64,000 nucleotides of DNA. Origin: Leptasterias polaris (lineage: Eukaryota; Echinodermata; Asteroidea; Forcipulatida; Asteriidae). The DNA lies in the NCBI GenBank assembly GCA_037783415.1, contig JAZGTN010000007.1, positions 3,989,501-4,053,500 of the forward strand, read 5' to 3'. The notes below the pieces were generated by a model. It was not told where the DNA came from. It saw nothing but the letters and a program-made list of their open reading frames with translations, and did no database searches. Within the stretch, counting starts at the first letter, position 1. Every line of letters starts with the position of its first letter. A program made the position numbers and the translations under genes. This document shows positions 24,837 to 35,510 of this stretch, piece by piece.

Positions 24837-26802
24837 GTATAGTTTCCGAGTTTGGGTGGCCAAATACACCATTTTTGTCTTTACCAACCCACACAAGTTC
24901 ATGAACAAGCCAGTAGTGCTGCTTACTGCAACAGGCAGATTTACTGCTCATCCATTAAGTATAATGACCCAAGCAGTGATTGAATGCAAACACACCCACT
25001 CCCTCAAAAGGGTGTATAGTTTCCGAGTTTGGGTGGCCAAATACACCATTTTTGTCTTTACCAACCCACACAAGTTCATGAACAAGCCAGTAGTGCTGCT
25101 TACTGCAACAGGCAGATTTACTGCTCATCCATTAAGTATAATGACCCAAGCAGTGATTGAATGCAAACACACCCACTCCCTCAAAAGGGTGTATAGTTTC
25201 CGAGTTTGGGTGGCCAAATACACCATTTTTGTCTTTACCAACCCACACAAGTTCATGAACAAGCCAGTAGTGCTGCTTACTGCAACAGGCAGATTAACTG
25301 CTCATCCATTAAGTATAATGACCCAAGCAGTGATTGAATGCAAACACACCCACTCACTCAAAAGGATGTATAGTTTCCGAGTTTGGGTGGCCAAATACAC
25401 CATTTTTGTCTTTACCAACCCACACAAGCTCATGAACAAGCCATTAGTGCTGCTTACTGCCCCAGGCAGATTTACTGCTCTTCCATTAAGTATAATGACC
25501 CAAGCAGTGATTGAATGCAAACACACCCACTCCCTCAAAAGGATGTATAGTTTCCGAGTTTGGGTGGCCAAATACACCATTTTTGTCTTTACCAACCCAC
25601 ACAAGCTCATGAACAAGCCATTAGTGCTGCTTACTGCCCCAGGCAGATTTACTGCTCTTCCATTAAGTATAATGACCCAAGCAGTGATTGAATGCAAACA
25701 CACCCACTCCCTCAAAAGGATGTATAGTTTCCGAGTTTGGGTGGCCAAATACACCATTTTTGTCTTTACCAACCCACACAAGCTCATGAACAAGCCATTA
25801 GTGCTGCTTACTGCCCCAGGCAGATTTACTGCTCTTCCATTAAGTATAATGACCCAAGCAGTGATTGAATGCAAACACACCCACTCCCTCAAAAGGATGT
25901 ATAGTTTCCGAGTTTGGGTGGCCAAATACACCATTTTTGTCTTTACCAACCCACACAAGCTCATGAACAAGCCATTAGTGCTGCTTACTGCCCCAGGCAG
26001 ATTTACTGCTCTTCCATTAAGTATAATGACCCAAGCAGTGATTGAATGCAAACACACCCACTCCCTCAAAAGGATGTATAGTTTCCGAGTTTGGGTGGCC
26101 AAATACACCATTTTTGTCTTTACCAACCCACACAAGCTCATGAACAAGCCATTAGTGCTGCTTACTGCCCCAGGCAGATTTACTGCTCTTCCATTAAGTA
26201 TAATGACCCAAGCAGTGATTGAATGCAAACACACCCACTCACTCAAAAGGATGTATAGTTTCCGAGTTTGGGTGGCCAAATACACCATTTTTGTCTTTAC
26301 CAACCCACACAAGCTCATGAACAAGCCATTAGTGCTGCTTACTGCCCCAGGCAGATTTACTGCTCTTCCATTAAGTATAATGACCCAAGCAGTGATTGAA
26401 TGCAAACACACCCACTCCCTCAAAAGGATGTATAGTTTCCGAGTTTGGGTGGCCAAATACACCATTTTTGTCTTTACCAACCCACACAAGCTCATGAACA
26501 AGCCATTAGTGCTGCTTACTGCCCCAGGCAGATTTACTGCTCTTCCATTAAGTATAATGACCCAAGCAGTGATTGAATGCAAACACACCCACTCCCTCAA
26601 AAGGGTGTATAGTTTCCGAGTTTGGGTGGCCAAATACACCATTTTTGTCTTTACCAACCCACACAAGTTCATGAACAAGCCAGTAGTGCTGCTTACTGCA
26701 ACAGGCAGATTAACTGCTCATCCATTAAGTATAATGACCCAAGCAGTGATTGAATGCAAACACACCCACTCCCTCAAAAGGATGTATAGTTTCCGAGTTT
26801 AA
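24837..26802. repeat. 177-bp tandem array, 11 units plus a partial one
   Basis: TATAGTTTCCGAG recurs every 177 bp from 24837 to 26784. Units 1-3 and 11 are one variant (GTTCATGAAC, CAACAGGCAG); units 4-10 are a second variant (GCTCATGAAC, CCCCAGGCAG). Since 177 is a multiple of three, open frames of 655 codons (plus) and 458 codons (minus) run through it. They are not genes: the unit carries no domain, lies in an intron, and occurs only once in gene B (54549-54745). Confidence 0.93.
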
Positions 26803-26973
26803 GTGGCCAAACTCAGAAACTTTTTAATGAAGCATTACCGTTATAGGGCTGGGGTGGGTGCAAGGGTTCTGAGTGGGAGGGGGCTCACGCCCTGACCCAT
26901 CTGGTTTACGCCACTGAGTTCGCTTGCCTGTCAGATTCATTCATACAGTCTGCTTATTACTCTTTAGTCTTAC

Positions 26974-27062
26974 CTTTAATATTTGCCCTCCTTCTGGGTA
27001 CTTATTCAAGACCTGTTTTAGGTAAATATGGAGAGGTGGAAGCTTCTGACCAAAACCTCGAT
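26974..27062 (-). CDS. Sacsin-like gene A: exon 2 of 4, N-terminal SIRPT segment
   Basis: The 89-nt exon has acceptor CCAAAACAG and donor AAAG then GTAAGA. It enters in phase 1 and leaves in phase 0. It encodes residues 7-36, including GFGQKLPPL and YPEGGQILK. The latter is the stretch that directly precedes ELIQNADDAGA in sacsins and joins cleanly to the next exon. It was found by its sequence and its match to gene B; it is too short for ORF calling. Confidence 0.9.
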
Positions 27063-27106
27063 CTGTTTTGGAAATAAACAAAACTTTTGAGCGGTGTCAC
27101 TATATA

Positions 27107-27271
27107 CAGGAAAATACCAGAAAATACCGGAAAATACCGGAAAACTACCGGAAAACACCGGAAAACTACCGGAAAACACCGGAAAACTACCGGAAAACAC
27201 CGGAATACTACCGGAAAGCTACCGGAAAATTACCGGGAAATACCGGAAAACACCGGAAAACACCGGAAAAT
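27107..27271. repeat. ACCGGAAAAC minisatellite
   Basis: About fifteen copies of a 10-11 bp unit ACCGGAAAAC or ACCGGAAAACT. It starts close to the point where intron similarity between genes A and B stops (about 27090). The frames across it are repeat artefacts. Confidence 0.9.
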
Positions 27272-27508
27272 GAATCAATTTGTCCACGAACATATGAAAT
27301 TGTCGAGCGCCCGGATTGAATTTTGAGGGAGAGCACCAAACATCTACATTCAAGGAGCTAGATCAGAAGTATTTAACGTACCGGAATTACAGTGTTTCAC
27401 TTCCCAGCTAATATTGAATTTTTTAGGCCTTCCCTCTATCCCTGAACTGTTGTTGACTCAATAGCCAACGTGTGCTGCAGAACAAACATTTTGCGGCCGG
27501 CATTACAC

Positions 27509-27667
27509 CGATCCATTAAGCCACGCCCATTTCTCATTGACCAATCACAACCGCGAAATCTGATCACCATTTGAGCCGTTTGGTGTTTGGTGATCTTTGC
27601 ACTAATGGTGATCTGGTTTCGCGGCTGTGATTGGTCAACTCGTAAGGAGGCGGGGCTTAATGGATCG
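27509..27667. repeat. Inverted-repeat element (MITE-like) in intron 1 of A
   Basis: It begins CGATCCATTAAGCCACGCCC and ends GGCGGGGCTTAATGGATCG. Inner arms ACCAATCACA, CGCGAAA and ATCACCATT also pair with their inverted counterparts. The arms cover roughly 65 bp each. Not seen in gene B. Confidence 0.7.
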
Positions 27668-29025
27668 ATCTAATAGATAAAAATGCCCTCAAAATCATCA
27701 ACATCGATCAAAGTGCCCTCAGCGTGGAGGGTTGTCAGGGGAGGGGGATTGACGATTCATACAAGGAAAAATACATTACGCGTGTAGATTTGGTCTAAAC
27801 ATGTTCTGAAAGGTTTGTTGGGGTAACTTCTTATTCGGACCAGAATGAGAGCTCAGTAGGGTCGTGTATACAATTACATTTCACATTTGGAATTTGTATA
27901 ATGCAGATCGATTACTTTAAATGTGGATTTGTAACATTTCAATAATAGGTCGGTGTAACGTGTGATGACGTGTAAGTGTCACTAATAAGACGCCACATTC
28001 AATTTCGTTTAATTTGCTGCAGACCCTTGTTATACAAATGCTATTTTTTAAACTTCCTTTTTGAACAGGAAGGAAAGGTCAGGGTCGGGTCATGTTTAAA
28101 GCAAGATATCACAACTTCATTTAAGCTTCCAGATGGCTACAAGATTGGACTCTATGACATTATGTGGTAAAGGAGATATTATGCTTGTTTAAGAGTTCCT
28201 GTTTAGACCGGAAGTAAAGGTCAAGTGAGGTAATTTTTTGAATAAAATGTCAAAAATGTTAGAGGCAACAAGGCAGCACCATCATTACGACTTTGACAAA
28301 GTGGTTCATGAGGTAAATTTTGTTAAAGTATAGAGCCTTCTGTTTTGTCCGGAAGAAAAGGTCAAAAATAATGTTTATTTTGAGTATTGACCGATCTATG
28401 ATTCTAGGTAGGATTATCCAGGGGCGGATACGGGGGGCGTGGGATGCGCACGCCCCCCCTTTTTTGCTTGAGGGGGGAAACAAATTTAAAAAAACCATCA
28501 AAGGGGGAAAATGAGGGAGAGACAAAGTTAATTACATGGGCCCTACCTATTTTTTATTTTATTTTTTTCAAAAAAGCTACTAATAATCCGTTCCTCCGTT
28601 CCTTGTTTCATTTGTGGACCACTATTAATTTGTATTAATTCACTGACAAACATTGAAAAATACAGTTGCAGATCAAAACTTAACGTGCAGTTATAATAAT
28701 AATGTGTGTAACAAAACAACTATTTGACCTGAAACCACTTTATGCAAAGCACAGGCCTACAACTGGCTCCAAACTTATCTGTTTCTAAAAATAATGAATC
28801 AATGCCTTGTTTTGGGCGAAATTTGATTTAAACAAATACACTGTTTTATTTCTTTATGCGTGTAGTGCAAATACCGCTAGACACTAGTGTATCTGCACAT
28901 ACTCAAAAATACCCGTTACTGCAGGGAAAGTCGGCGGAGGTGAACATTATTCAAGGTCTATCCGTTTTTGGTTTTGTTGATTTGTTTCGAGTGGTATCGG
29001 GTTCTTCATTGCGTGCAGTTTGCTA
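27668..29025. other. Intron 1 of gene A, unique part
   Basis: No exon or RNA was recognised. It has no match in the gene B intron, which at this place carries unrelated sequence (53576-54290). A phrase around 28415-28470 (GGGGCGGATACGGGG with a C run) looks like part of a dispersed repeat. Confidence 0.45.
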
Positions 29026-29034
29026 GGTAAACCA

Positions 29035-29117
29035 TAGTCTTGGCCCAAGACGTCAGTGATCGATAGTGGATAGTGTACTGCGCTCGGTTACATCACTGAC
29101 GTCTTGGGCCAAGACTA
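29035..29117. mobile_element. 83-bp MITE with 9-bp target duplication
   Basis: The ends are TAGTCTTGGCCCAAGACGTC and its inverse. GGTAAACCA is repeated directly on both sides (29026-29034 and 29118-29126). It is essentially two inverted arms of about 27 bp around a short spacer. Confidence 0.75.
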
Positions 29118-29510
29118 GGTAAACCACAAATATCAGGTACGGATCTCAGTTTCCAGTGAAAAGGACACGAATCTCAGGTATAATTACCAAGAATATGTGC
29201 CAAAATTATCTGAAACTTCCTCAAACTGATATAGAATCTGAGTCAAAATCTAAAATTTGTGATTAGTTTCCGGGTCGCGATGATTTTTCCCCAGCTCAGT
29301 TTGCTTGCTACATGAAGCTAAACGTGCATTATCTATATAATATTGTTCTATGATGAAATCCCCCACATAGCCCACTGTTGGTTCTGCCGCAACTGAGCTG
29401 GAAAATAAAATCGCTTCCGGGTCAGCCTGATCCAGAAATGTTTCAGGCCCCTTGGGACACGGAATCCGGGTCAAATGTTACCTGGGTATTTAATGCTATT
29501 TATTACTATA

Positions 29511-29703
29511 TATAGACCCATTGCACAACGCGCAGCGCACATACACGCGCGTCTCCTGTCCGCCATTTTGGGTGTCAAAACTTGCACAAGGAATGGACTC
29601 CCCCAAAAGGCAGAAATGGTAGACGCGAATTGTTCGAAGGTTCGAATTGTTCGGACAGGAGACGCGCGTGCAAGTGCGCTGCGCGTTGAGCAATAGCTCT
29701 TAT
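29511..29703. repeat. MITE, GCGCAGCGCAC family, copy A
   Basis: Arms of about 45 bp: the left reads ACAACGCGCAGCGCAC and CGCGCGTCTCCTGTCCG, the right holds the inverse CGGACAGGAGACGCGCG and GTGCGCTGCGCGTTG. A second copy sits at 52975-53213 in the corresponding intron of gene B with flanks that also match, so this insertion is older than the duplication. Confidence 0.75.
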
Positions 29704-30011
29704 ATAATATATAAAACTAGAAGGGGAGATGGCCTTAGCTTTCGATCCAAACCGGACCTTCGTCAGAGGCATTAACAAGTACAAACAAAAACATATCCAT
29801 TTATAGCAAAAAGAGGAGTGCGAAAAGATAATATGGATATGGTAAAAACGAATAAAAACAAAGAACAAGCAACACAAAGGGATCACCACGAAGGGATACC
29901 ACAACATAAAAATAAGTTTCTTATTACGACTAGTGGGGGTCTGTTAAAACTGCTGAGTTGCAGACAGGAGGAGGTATATTTACATATACATATATATAGA
30001 TATTTTCTTAC

Positions 30012-30030
30012 CGTTTTTTAAGTCTGCCAT
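30012..30030 (-). CDS. Sacsin-like gene A: start exon (MADLKN)
   Basis: ATG at 30030 in a good context (ACAATGG) encodes Met-Ala-Asp-Leu-Lys-Asn and one further base, then a strong donor G|GTAAGAAAAT. The phase (one base carried) is exactly what the exon at 26974-27062 needs, giving Asp at residue 7. The inverted copy has the same 19-nt exon (49808-49826, Met-Ala-Asp-Ser-Glu-Val) with conserved flanks on both sides. No ubiquitin-like domain precedes the first SIRPT repeat, unlike human sacsin. Confidence 0.78.
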
Positions 30031-30385
30031 TGTCTAGCTACATGCGATCGTCTTCAGAGGCGTCCTGGGGGCCAACATATCAACACACTGAAATGAATTG
30101 GGGGAATATTAGTTTCAACATTGTACAATGCTTGAATGTTTGAGGATGGTAGCCGGTTGTTCTCGTCAGCCTTTTTTTCAAATTCTACTAAAATATTTAC
30201 ACAGATCCCGCCCACTTCATTCTAAACAAACTGGCAGCCATCACTGGTGTTATCCAAAGAGCATCCATGACGTTAAACATGTGTTTCTCTTGAGTTGAGG
30301 TGACTACCTCATTCTCAACGTGGACTCTGGACTCATCACTGTGGGGACAAGCTCGCCCATGTCTTTCATAATTCGTTTTTTTTAA
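30031..30385 (-). promoter_or_regulatory. Conserved 5' flank and 5' UTR of gene A
   Basis: About 350 bp upstream of the ATG align, in reverse, with 49472-49807 upstream of gene B. The similarity ends abruptly near CCCATGTCTTTC. It contains a GGGCGGGA box in A (GGGTGGGA in B) and no clear TATA box. This is the best candidate for the promoter plus 5' UTR. The start of transcription cannot be set from sequence. Confidence 0.5.
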
Positions 30386-30769
30386 ATTTTATATATTGTT
30401 ATGAGACCCTAATGCGTGTACATGTAATTATGTGTATACAACGCACGCTGTCAATCATTCTCTGTGTGTAAGTGCGTTGACCCTAGAATATAAAATATTT
30501 ATATTGCTCAGAAAAAGTAACGATTTCAGTAAATGGCCAATCAATTTTGTCCCTAGTGTTCAATACAATAGTTTGAGCAAATTGCACCTTTCTACTCAAT
30601 ACTGCCTATAGTTACTGTACATTTTGTAATCTTACGGTAGTAATTGTGAATTTATGGAGCCTTAAATTGGTCTAAAACTTGCCGTCACGGTTGAAGCTTG
30701 TCTCAAATATGTCAAAAATACAAATATCTTAAAAATCAAAATTTAGACCCAAAATCAGGGGCGGATCCA
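30386..30769. other. Gene-free stretch
   Basis: AT-rich sequence with no recognised gene or repeat. Similarity to the gene B side is lost here. Confidence 0.4.
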
Positions 30770-30932
30770 GGGGTCGATTTCACCAAACTCTTCCTAACTT
30801 AGGACTAGTCCTAGGCAATGCTAAGAGATAGGACTAGTCTTAAGTTACTGGTCCTAACTTAGGACTAGTCCTATCTTTTAGCATTGCCTAGGACTAGTCC
30901 TAAGTTAGGAAGCGTTTGGTGAAATCGACCCC
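30770..30932. repeat. Near-perfect palindromic MITE, 163 bp
   Basis: It starts GGGGTCGATTTCACCAAAC and ends GTTTGGTGAAATCGACCCC. Both arms then carry CCTAACTTAGGACTAGTCCT and GGCAATGCTAA or their inverses, leaving a central spacer of only about 30 bp that itself contains inner ACTAGTCCT palindromes. Confidence 0.85.
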
Positions 30933-30989
30933 AGGGGGCACAACGGCGCAACCAGGATTTTGTATTAGAGGGTAAACCAAAAATGGGTG

Positions 30990-31340
30990 GAGTCCAGGGG
31001 CCGGCGTTACGGCCCCTGGTGGGGTCCAGGGGCTAAGCTCTGAGCTTTTTGCGTTTTGAGGGGTGAAAAATCAAGCCTCTGTGTGCCTGAAACCGAGAAA
31101 TAGACACACTTTTTAAGATTTTCTGATCCATACCAATCTTCTAATTTTACTCAAAGAAACTTAATCCCACAAATCTCGCGTTTGGATCTGGTCGCTGCAA
31201 TATCTGGTTTCATGCATATTCATTCAAAAAATATAGTTCAAGCTTAGTGTATAGTCTTTACTTGAATGCCAGAACGACATGAAATATACTTTATCCAGGA
31301 CAAATTGGCACGTCAGGTTTCAAACGCTTATGTTATCGTG
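30990..31340. repeat. Dispersed repeat, copy 1 (inverse of 42930-43600)
   Basis: Shared pieces include GGGGTGAAAAATCAAGCCTC, the CCAGGGGCC and GGCCCCTGG cluster, ATGCATATTCAT, and a stretch around CATGAAATATACTTTATCC. The same pieces occur in inverted order at 42930-43600. No open frame was recognised. Confidence 0.6.
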
Positions 31341-31834
31341 CAAATCTAAGCAATTACAAGTGACATATCATGAAAGATTCATTTTAATTGGCAGAAAGAA
31401 ACAAATTTGATAGGCATAGGATGAAAAAGAAATCCATCCTGCCGCTTGGGGAAAAGACACCACACACACTTGTGGCTAATTTTTAAGCAGGCGCCTGAAA
31501 ATGGCCCCCAAAACACATTTCTCCCAATTTTGGAGCTCCACATCATGCCTAATCTTAAAGTAGACACACAAAGCTTTGGAATGATTGTATGATATAGGTG
31601 TGTGTGGGGTGGGTCCATTAAACTCCTAAAATAAGCCTCTTCTGAAATGTTCACCGATCGCCTAACTCTATTGTTGGAATAGATACACGCGAAGGTCTTG
31701 GAACCATGCAAGACTATACAGGGGCTGGTGGCCAGTACTGGGTATGGTTGAGATAGATGCCGGCACTGAGCCACCAAGCCTCTGTGCAAGCCTGGACAGT
31801 ACCATAGGGGGCCTAGAAGCCCTTATAAAAAAAC
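31341..31834. other. Gene-free stretch
   Basis: No gene recognised. A 35-bp phrase at about 31783-31817 (TGCAAGCCTGGA and AGGGGGCCTA) recurs inverted at about 44824-44860, at the mirror position on the gene B side. Confidence 0.45.
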
Positions 31835-33535
31835 TTCAATGGTAAACCATTGATTTACCATGGAAAATTTACCATTGAAATATACTTTTACAATCCTATG
31901 CTGTTTTGGAACGTTTTTTTACCATTGGGTCAATGGTAAATACTATCGATGGTATACCATTCAATACAATTGGGTCAGCCTATGGTTTACCATTCAGTAT
32001 ACCATTGGTGATATCAATGGTATTCCATTGAACTCAATTGGTCATATCAATGGTATACAATTCAATACCATTGATCATACCAATGGTATTATACCATTCA
32101 ATACCATTGGTCATACCAATGGTATACCATTCAGTACCAATTTGATCATATCAATGGTATACCATACAATACAATTGGTCATACCAATGGTATTATACCA
32201 TACAATACAATTGGTCATACCAATGGTATACCATACAATACAATTGGTCATACCAATGGTATACCATTCAGTACCAATGATCATATCAATGGTATACCAT
32301 ACAATACAATTGATCATATCAATGGTATACCATACAATACAATTGGTCATACCAATGGTATACCATTCAGTACCAATGATCATATCAATGGTATACCATA
32401 CAATACAATTGGTCATACCAATGGTATACCATTCAGTACCAATGATCATATCAATGGTATACCATACAATACAATTGATCATACCAATGGTATACCATTC
32501 AGTACCAATGATCATATCAATGGTATACCATACAATACAATTGGTCATACCAATGGTATACCATTCAGTACCAATGATCATGTCAATGGTATACCATACA
32601 ATACAATTGATCATACCATTGGTATACCATACAATACAATTAATCATATCAATGGTATACCATACAATACAATTGATCATACCATTGGTATACCATACAA
32701 TACAATTGGTCATACCAATGGTATACCATTCAGTACCAATGATCATATCAATGGTATAGACGATGTGACCTCTGTTTACATTCAAACCGCCCTCTGTTGA
32801 CAAGTCTGTTGTCCAAGTCATGTTCCGCCGGGCAAAAAGACGCGTAGTCATGGTAATATTGCGTGTACTTTCTTGCTGGCTGTCAAGTACACAAAGGTTT
32901 TGCCCGGCGACATGCGCGCGCATCATGTTAAGATTTTCAAATGACGTCAGAGGTCACATCGTCTATACCATACAATACAATTGGTCACACCAATGGTATA
33001 CCATTCAGTACCAATGATCATATCAATGGTATACCATACAATACAATTGGTCATACCAATGGTATACCATTCAGTACCAATGATCATATCAATGGTATAC
33101 CATACAATACAATATTGATCCTACCAATGGTATACCATTCAGTACCAATGATCATATCAATGGTATACCATACATTACAATTGATCTTACCATTGGTATA
33201 CCATACAATACAATGGATCATACCAATGGTATACCATTCAGTACCATTGATCATTTCAATGATATACCATTCAATACCATTGATCATCAATGGTTTATTG
33301 TACCTCCAATTGGTCATATCCATGGTACACCACGGTACACCATCCAATACCATTGATCATATCCATTGTACCATTCAATACCACTCGTGGTATCAATGAT
33401 TTATCATTCAACACCATTTGGCAAATTATATACCATTCAGTAACTACCTGTGAAATCAATATTCATACACCATTCAACACTTTCATCATATCAAAGGTGT
33501 ACTAAATTATTAGCATCATATCACCAATGGTATGC
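31835..33535. repeat. 33-bp minisatellite rich in ATGGTATACCAT palindromes
   Basis: The array is built of 33-bp units alternating between two forms. One contains ATGGTATACCATTCAGTACC, the other ATGGTATACCATACAATAC; both are joined by TGATCAT- or TGGTCAT-type linkers. The unit is three-divisible, so frames of 299 (plus) and 271 (minus) codons arise by chance. Units become irregular towards both edges. It is interrupted by the element at 32759-32963. Confidence 0.92.
32759..32963. mobile_element. 205-bp MITE inserted in the minisatellite, TATA duplication
   Basis: Perfect 16-bp ends GACGATGTGACCTCTG and CAGAGGTCACATCGTC are flanked on both sides by TATA (32755-32758, 32964-32967), a target found in the GGTATACC palindrome of the array. 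Related ends bound the larger elements at 44211-44547 and 45794-46113. Confidence 0.82.
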
Positions 33536-33796
33536 AGGTATTAAACTTAAATTAGTTGTTTACAGTATTGGCTGATCTGTAACACAATTTATAACCAGTT
33601 TCATTTAATTCAATTGTGACATTGAAAATTTTAAAAATAAATGCCCAAACGAGATGGACGGGGTCACATTACATACATTGTCCGGCCAAAGCTATACGTT
33701 CTAGCCAGACCACAACCCGTTTAACGATTTTTTTAGAACTGGTTCGGACGTTTTGAAAACTAGTTTGGTGTGACTCAGGCTCAGTACGTATACTTA

Positions 33797-34150
33797 CTCG
33801 ATTATTTGCAGGAAGTAACATCCGTCTGGCTCCGTCCAACGATCCAAATTCCTAGAGCTGCAGATCCTACCAGTGAAGCACATCCGGTGCAGAATACTTG
33901 GAAATTGAAGCAGGCCAATGGACTAAAAAAAAATTGAGAACACAAGCAAATATACAACCAATTAATACCAGCAATGCTGCTGTAACAATTCTAATTATGA
34001 AATGACATCGTCGTCTAAGCCGCGATACAGACCCACGTATAATGTGGGTCTAAACCCGAGTCGTGCGTCTTTACCGTACAAATTATCCCGTGTACTACTT
34101 TTGTTGTTTACAGTAAAATGCGAGGGAGCTGAACGGAACTAATTTCCCCA
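33797..34150 (-). repeat. Segment C1, inverted match to 43770-44190
   Basis: Read on the minus strand it contains a GAACGGAACT-like start, GCACGACTCGGGT, TGTTACAGCAGCATTGCTG, a TTTTAG acceptor-like site and CAAATAATCGAGTAAGTATA. The same order is seen at 43770-44190 on the plus strand, and in a more diverged form at 34860-35510. Reading frames are not conserved between copies, so I call it non-coding. Confidence 0.6.
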
Positions 34151-34585
34151 CCTGTTTCTCACTCGGGGAATTAAAAATCTGTTTTCATATAATGCTATAG
34201 CACCATTAGTAATGTATTTTAGAATGTAGGCCTACCGCTGTATAAATCAATATTTTATTATAATTATTATATCGATGACTTTTGTTTCTCACTGGTGGTT
34301 TTCCCCCGGTGTGATGTGTGAAATGCCCCGGTGTTGTTTCCATGGTTTTCAAACGTTACCATGGCAACGGATAGGTGCAATCAAGATCGGCAATGTCTTT
34401 TTAACGAATACACTTCAAGGTCTAGTTTGAGCTTAATGAATTTGGGGTTCAAGGGCTGTACAATCACAATGACTTTAAACTTAAGGATTTTGTACAGCAT
34501 GGCAAAAATTACCCATTCTTTATAATAATATGATGCCAGATAAACCATTTTTATTAAAATTCCAAACATTTTGGTGTTCATTTAC

Positions 34586-34790
34586 TATAGATAGGTTACA
34601 ATATGACGTAAATCGGTCATATTTACAGGCTACTTGGAGAAAACACTCATGCCCTTCACGTGAGAATGGCTTTCAACAAGTGCACAATTCACATAACCCA
34701 TTGCAAGAGTGGTTAGGGAACAACGCGGCTGTGTTAATTGATCGAGGCTTAATTATGTGAACGCTTGACGCAGGCCAGAAAAACCAGGCC
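34586..34790 (+). repeat. Diverged copy of the TTGCAATATGACGTAAATCGG element
   Basis: It begins TATAGATAGGTTACAATATG and follows the element at 52681 in order (GTGAGAA, CAATTCACATAACCCATTG, GTTAGGGAACAACGCGGCTG, CGCTTGACGC). Its right end is lost. Confidence 0.65.
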
Positions 34791-34859
34791 AGAAAAACCC
34801 AGTGAATTATAATTACTGCTCATGGGCGTGAACAAATTTCGTCCTTCTGGAATTCCCTG

Positions 34860-35510
34860 GATGAAAAATTGATAATAAATAGTTCCGTTCAAACGCATTT
34901 CAACAAACAAAAAGTAGTGCACGGGATAATTTTGGAAAACGACGTGTGTTTAAGTCCACATTTTACGTGGAAGCTGCGTAAGGTTATTTGACACAGTGCG
35001 TCTTAATAAATCAGACTGAAAATAAAAAATAAAAAAGGGTTAAAAAGGAACAATAACAATACTAGTAACGATAATACGCAGTTCTGATATCGCGCTTAAT
35101 TGCAAGCGATGGGCGTCTCAATGTGCTCAGGAAGTGCATTGTTAAAGTGTAAAGACGCGTGACTCGAGTTAAATGGAAGGGTGCGGAAGGATATTTTGAC
35201 ATAATTAGACAAAACCTTGACTTTCAGGGAAGGTAGACGTCTTTGTCATTTCATAATTTTAAATATATGTTACTTGGTGTGATTTTGCTCGCGTTCTCAA
35301 TACCATTTTAGTCCATATAGGTTTACTTTGTTTTCCAAGTACGATATTCTGCACCAGATAGTGTGCTTCACTAGTTTGGATCTACAGTTCTTGGAATTTG
35401 GATCGTTGGACTTGGCTAGACGGGGTGTTACTTTCCTGCAAATAATCGAGTAAGTATATACACTGCTATACATACTCCGTTCTAATATAGGTTTTATCGG
35501 TCAATATTTG
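34860..35510 (+). repeat. Segment C2, diverged relative of C1 and C3
   Basis: It shares AGTAGTGCACGGGATAATTT, GTAGACGTCTTTGTCATTTC, TTTTAGTCCATA, GGATCGTTGGA and CAAATAATCGAGTAAGTATA with C1 (inverted) and C3. It is longer, with extra sequence in the middle. No protein was recognised. Confidence 0.55.

Noticed and set aside
24835..26802. Open frames of 655 (plus) and 458 (minus) codons
   Set aside because: Both come from a 177-bp tandem repeat whose length is a multiple of three; the unit has no domain and lies in an intron.
24837..26802. CRISPR-like array
   Set aside because: Units are contiguous without unique spacers, in an animal intron; the same holds for the other tandem arrays here.
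31860..32926. Open frames of 299 and 271 codons on opposite strands
   Set aside because: Both are products of the 33-bp minisatellite, not coding sequence.
33797..33950. A tetraspanin-like membrane segment in one frame of C1
   Set aside because: One frame gives a short hydrophobic stretch, but it has a stop before the donor and the frame is not kept in C2 or C3.
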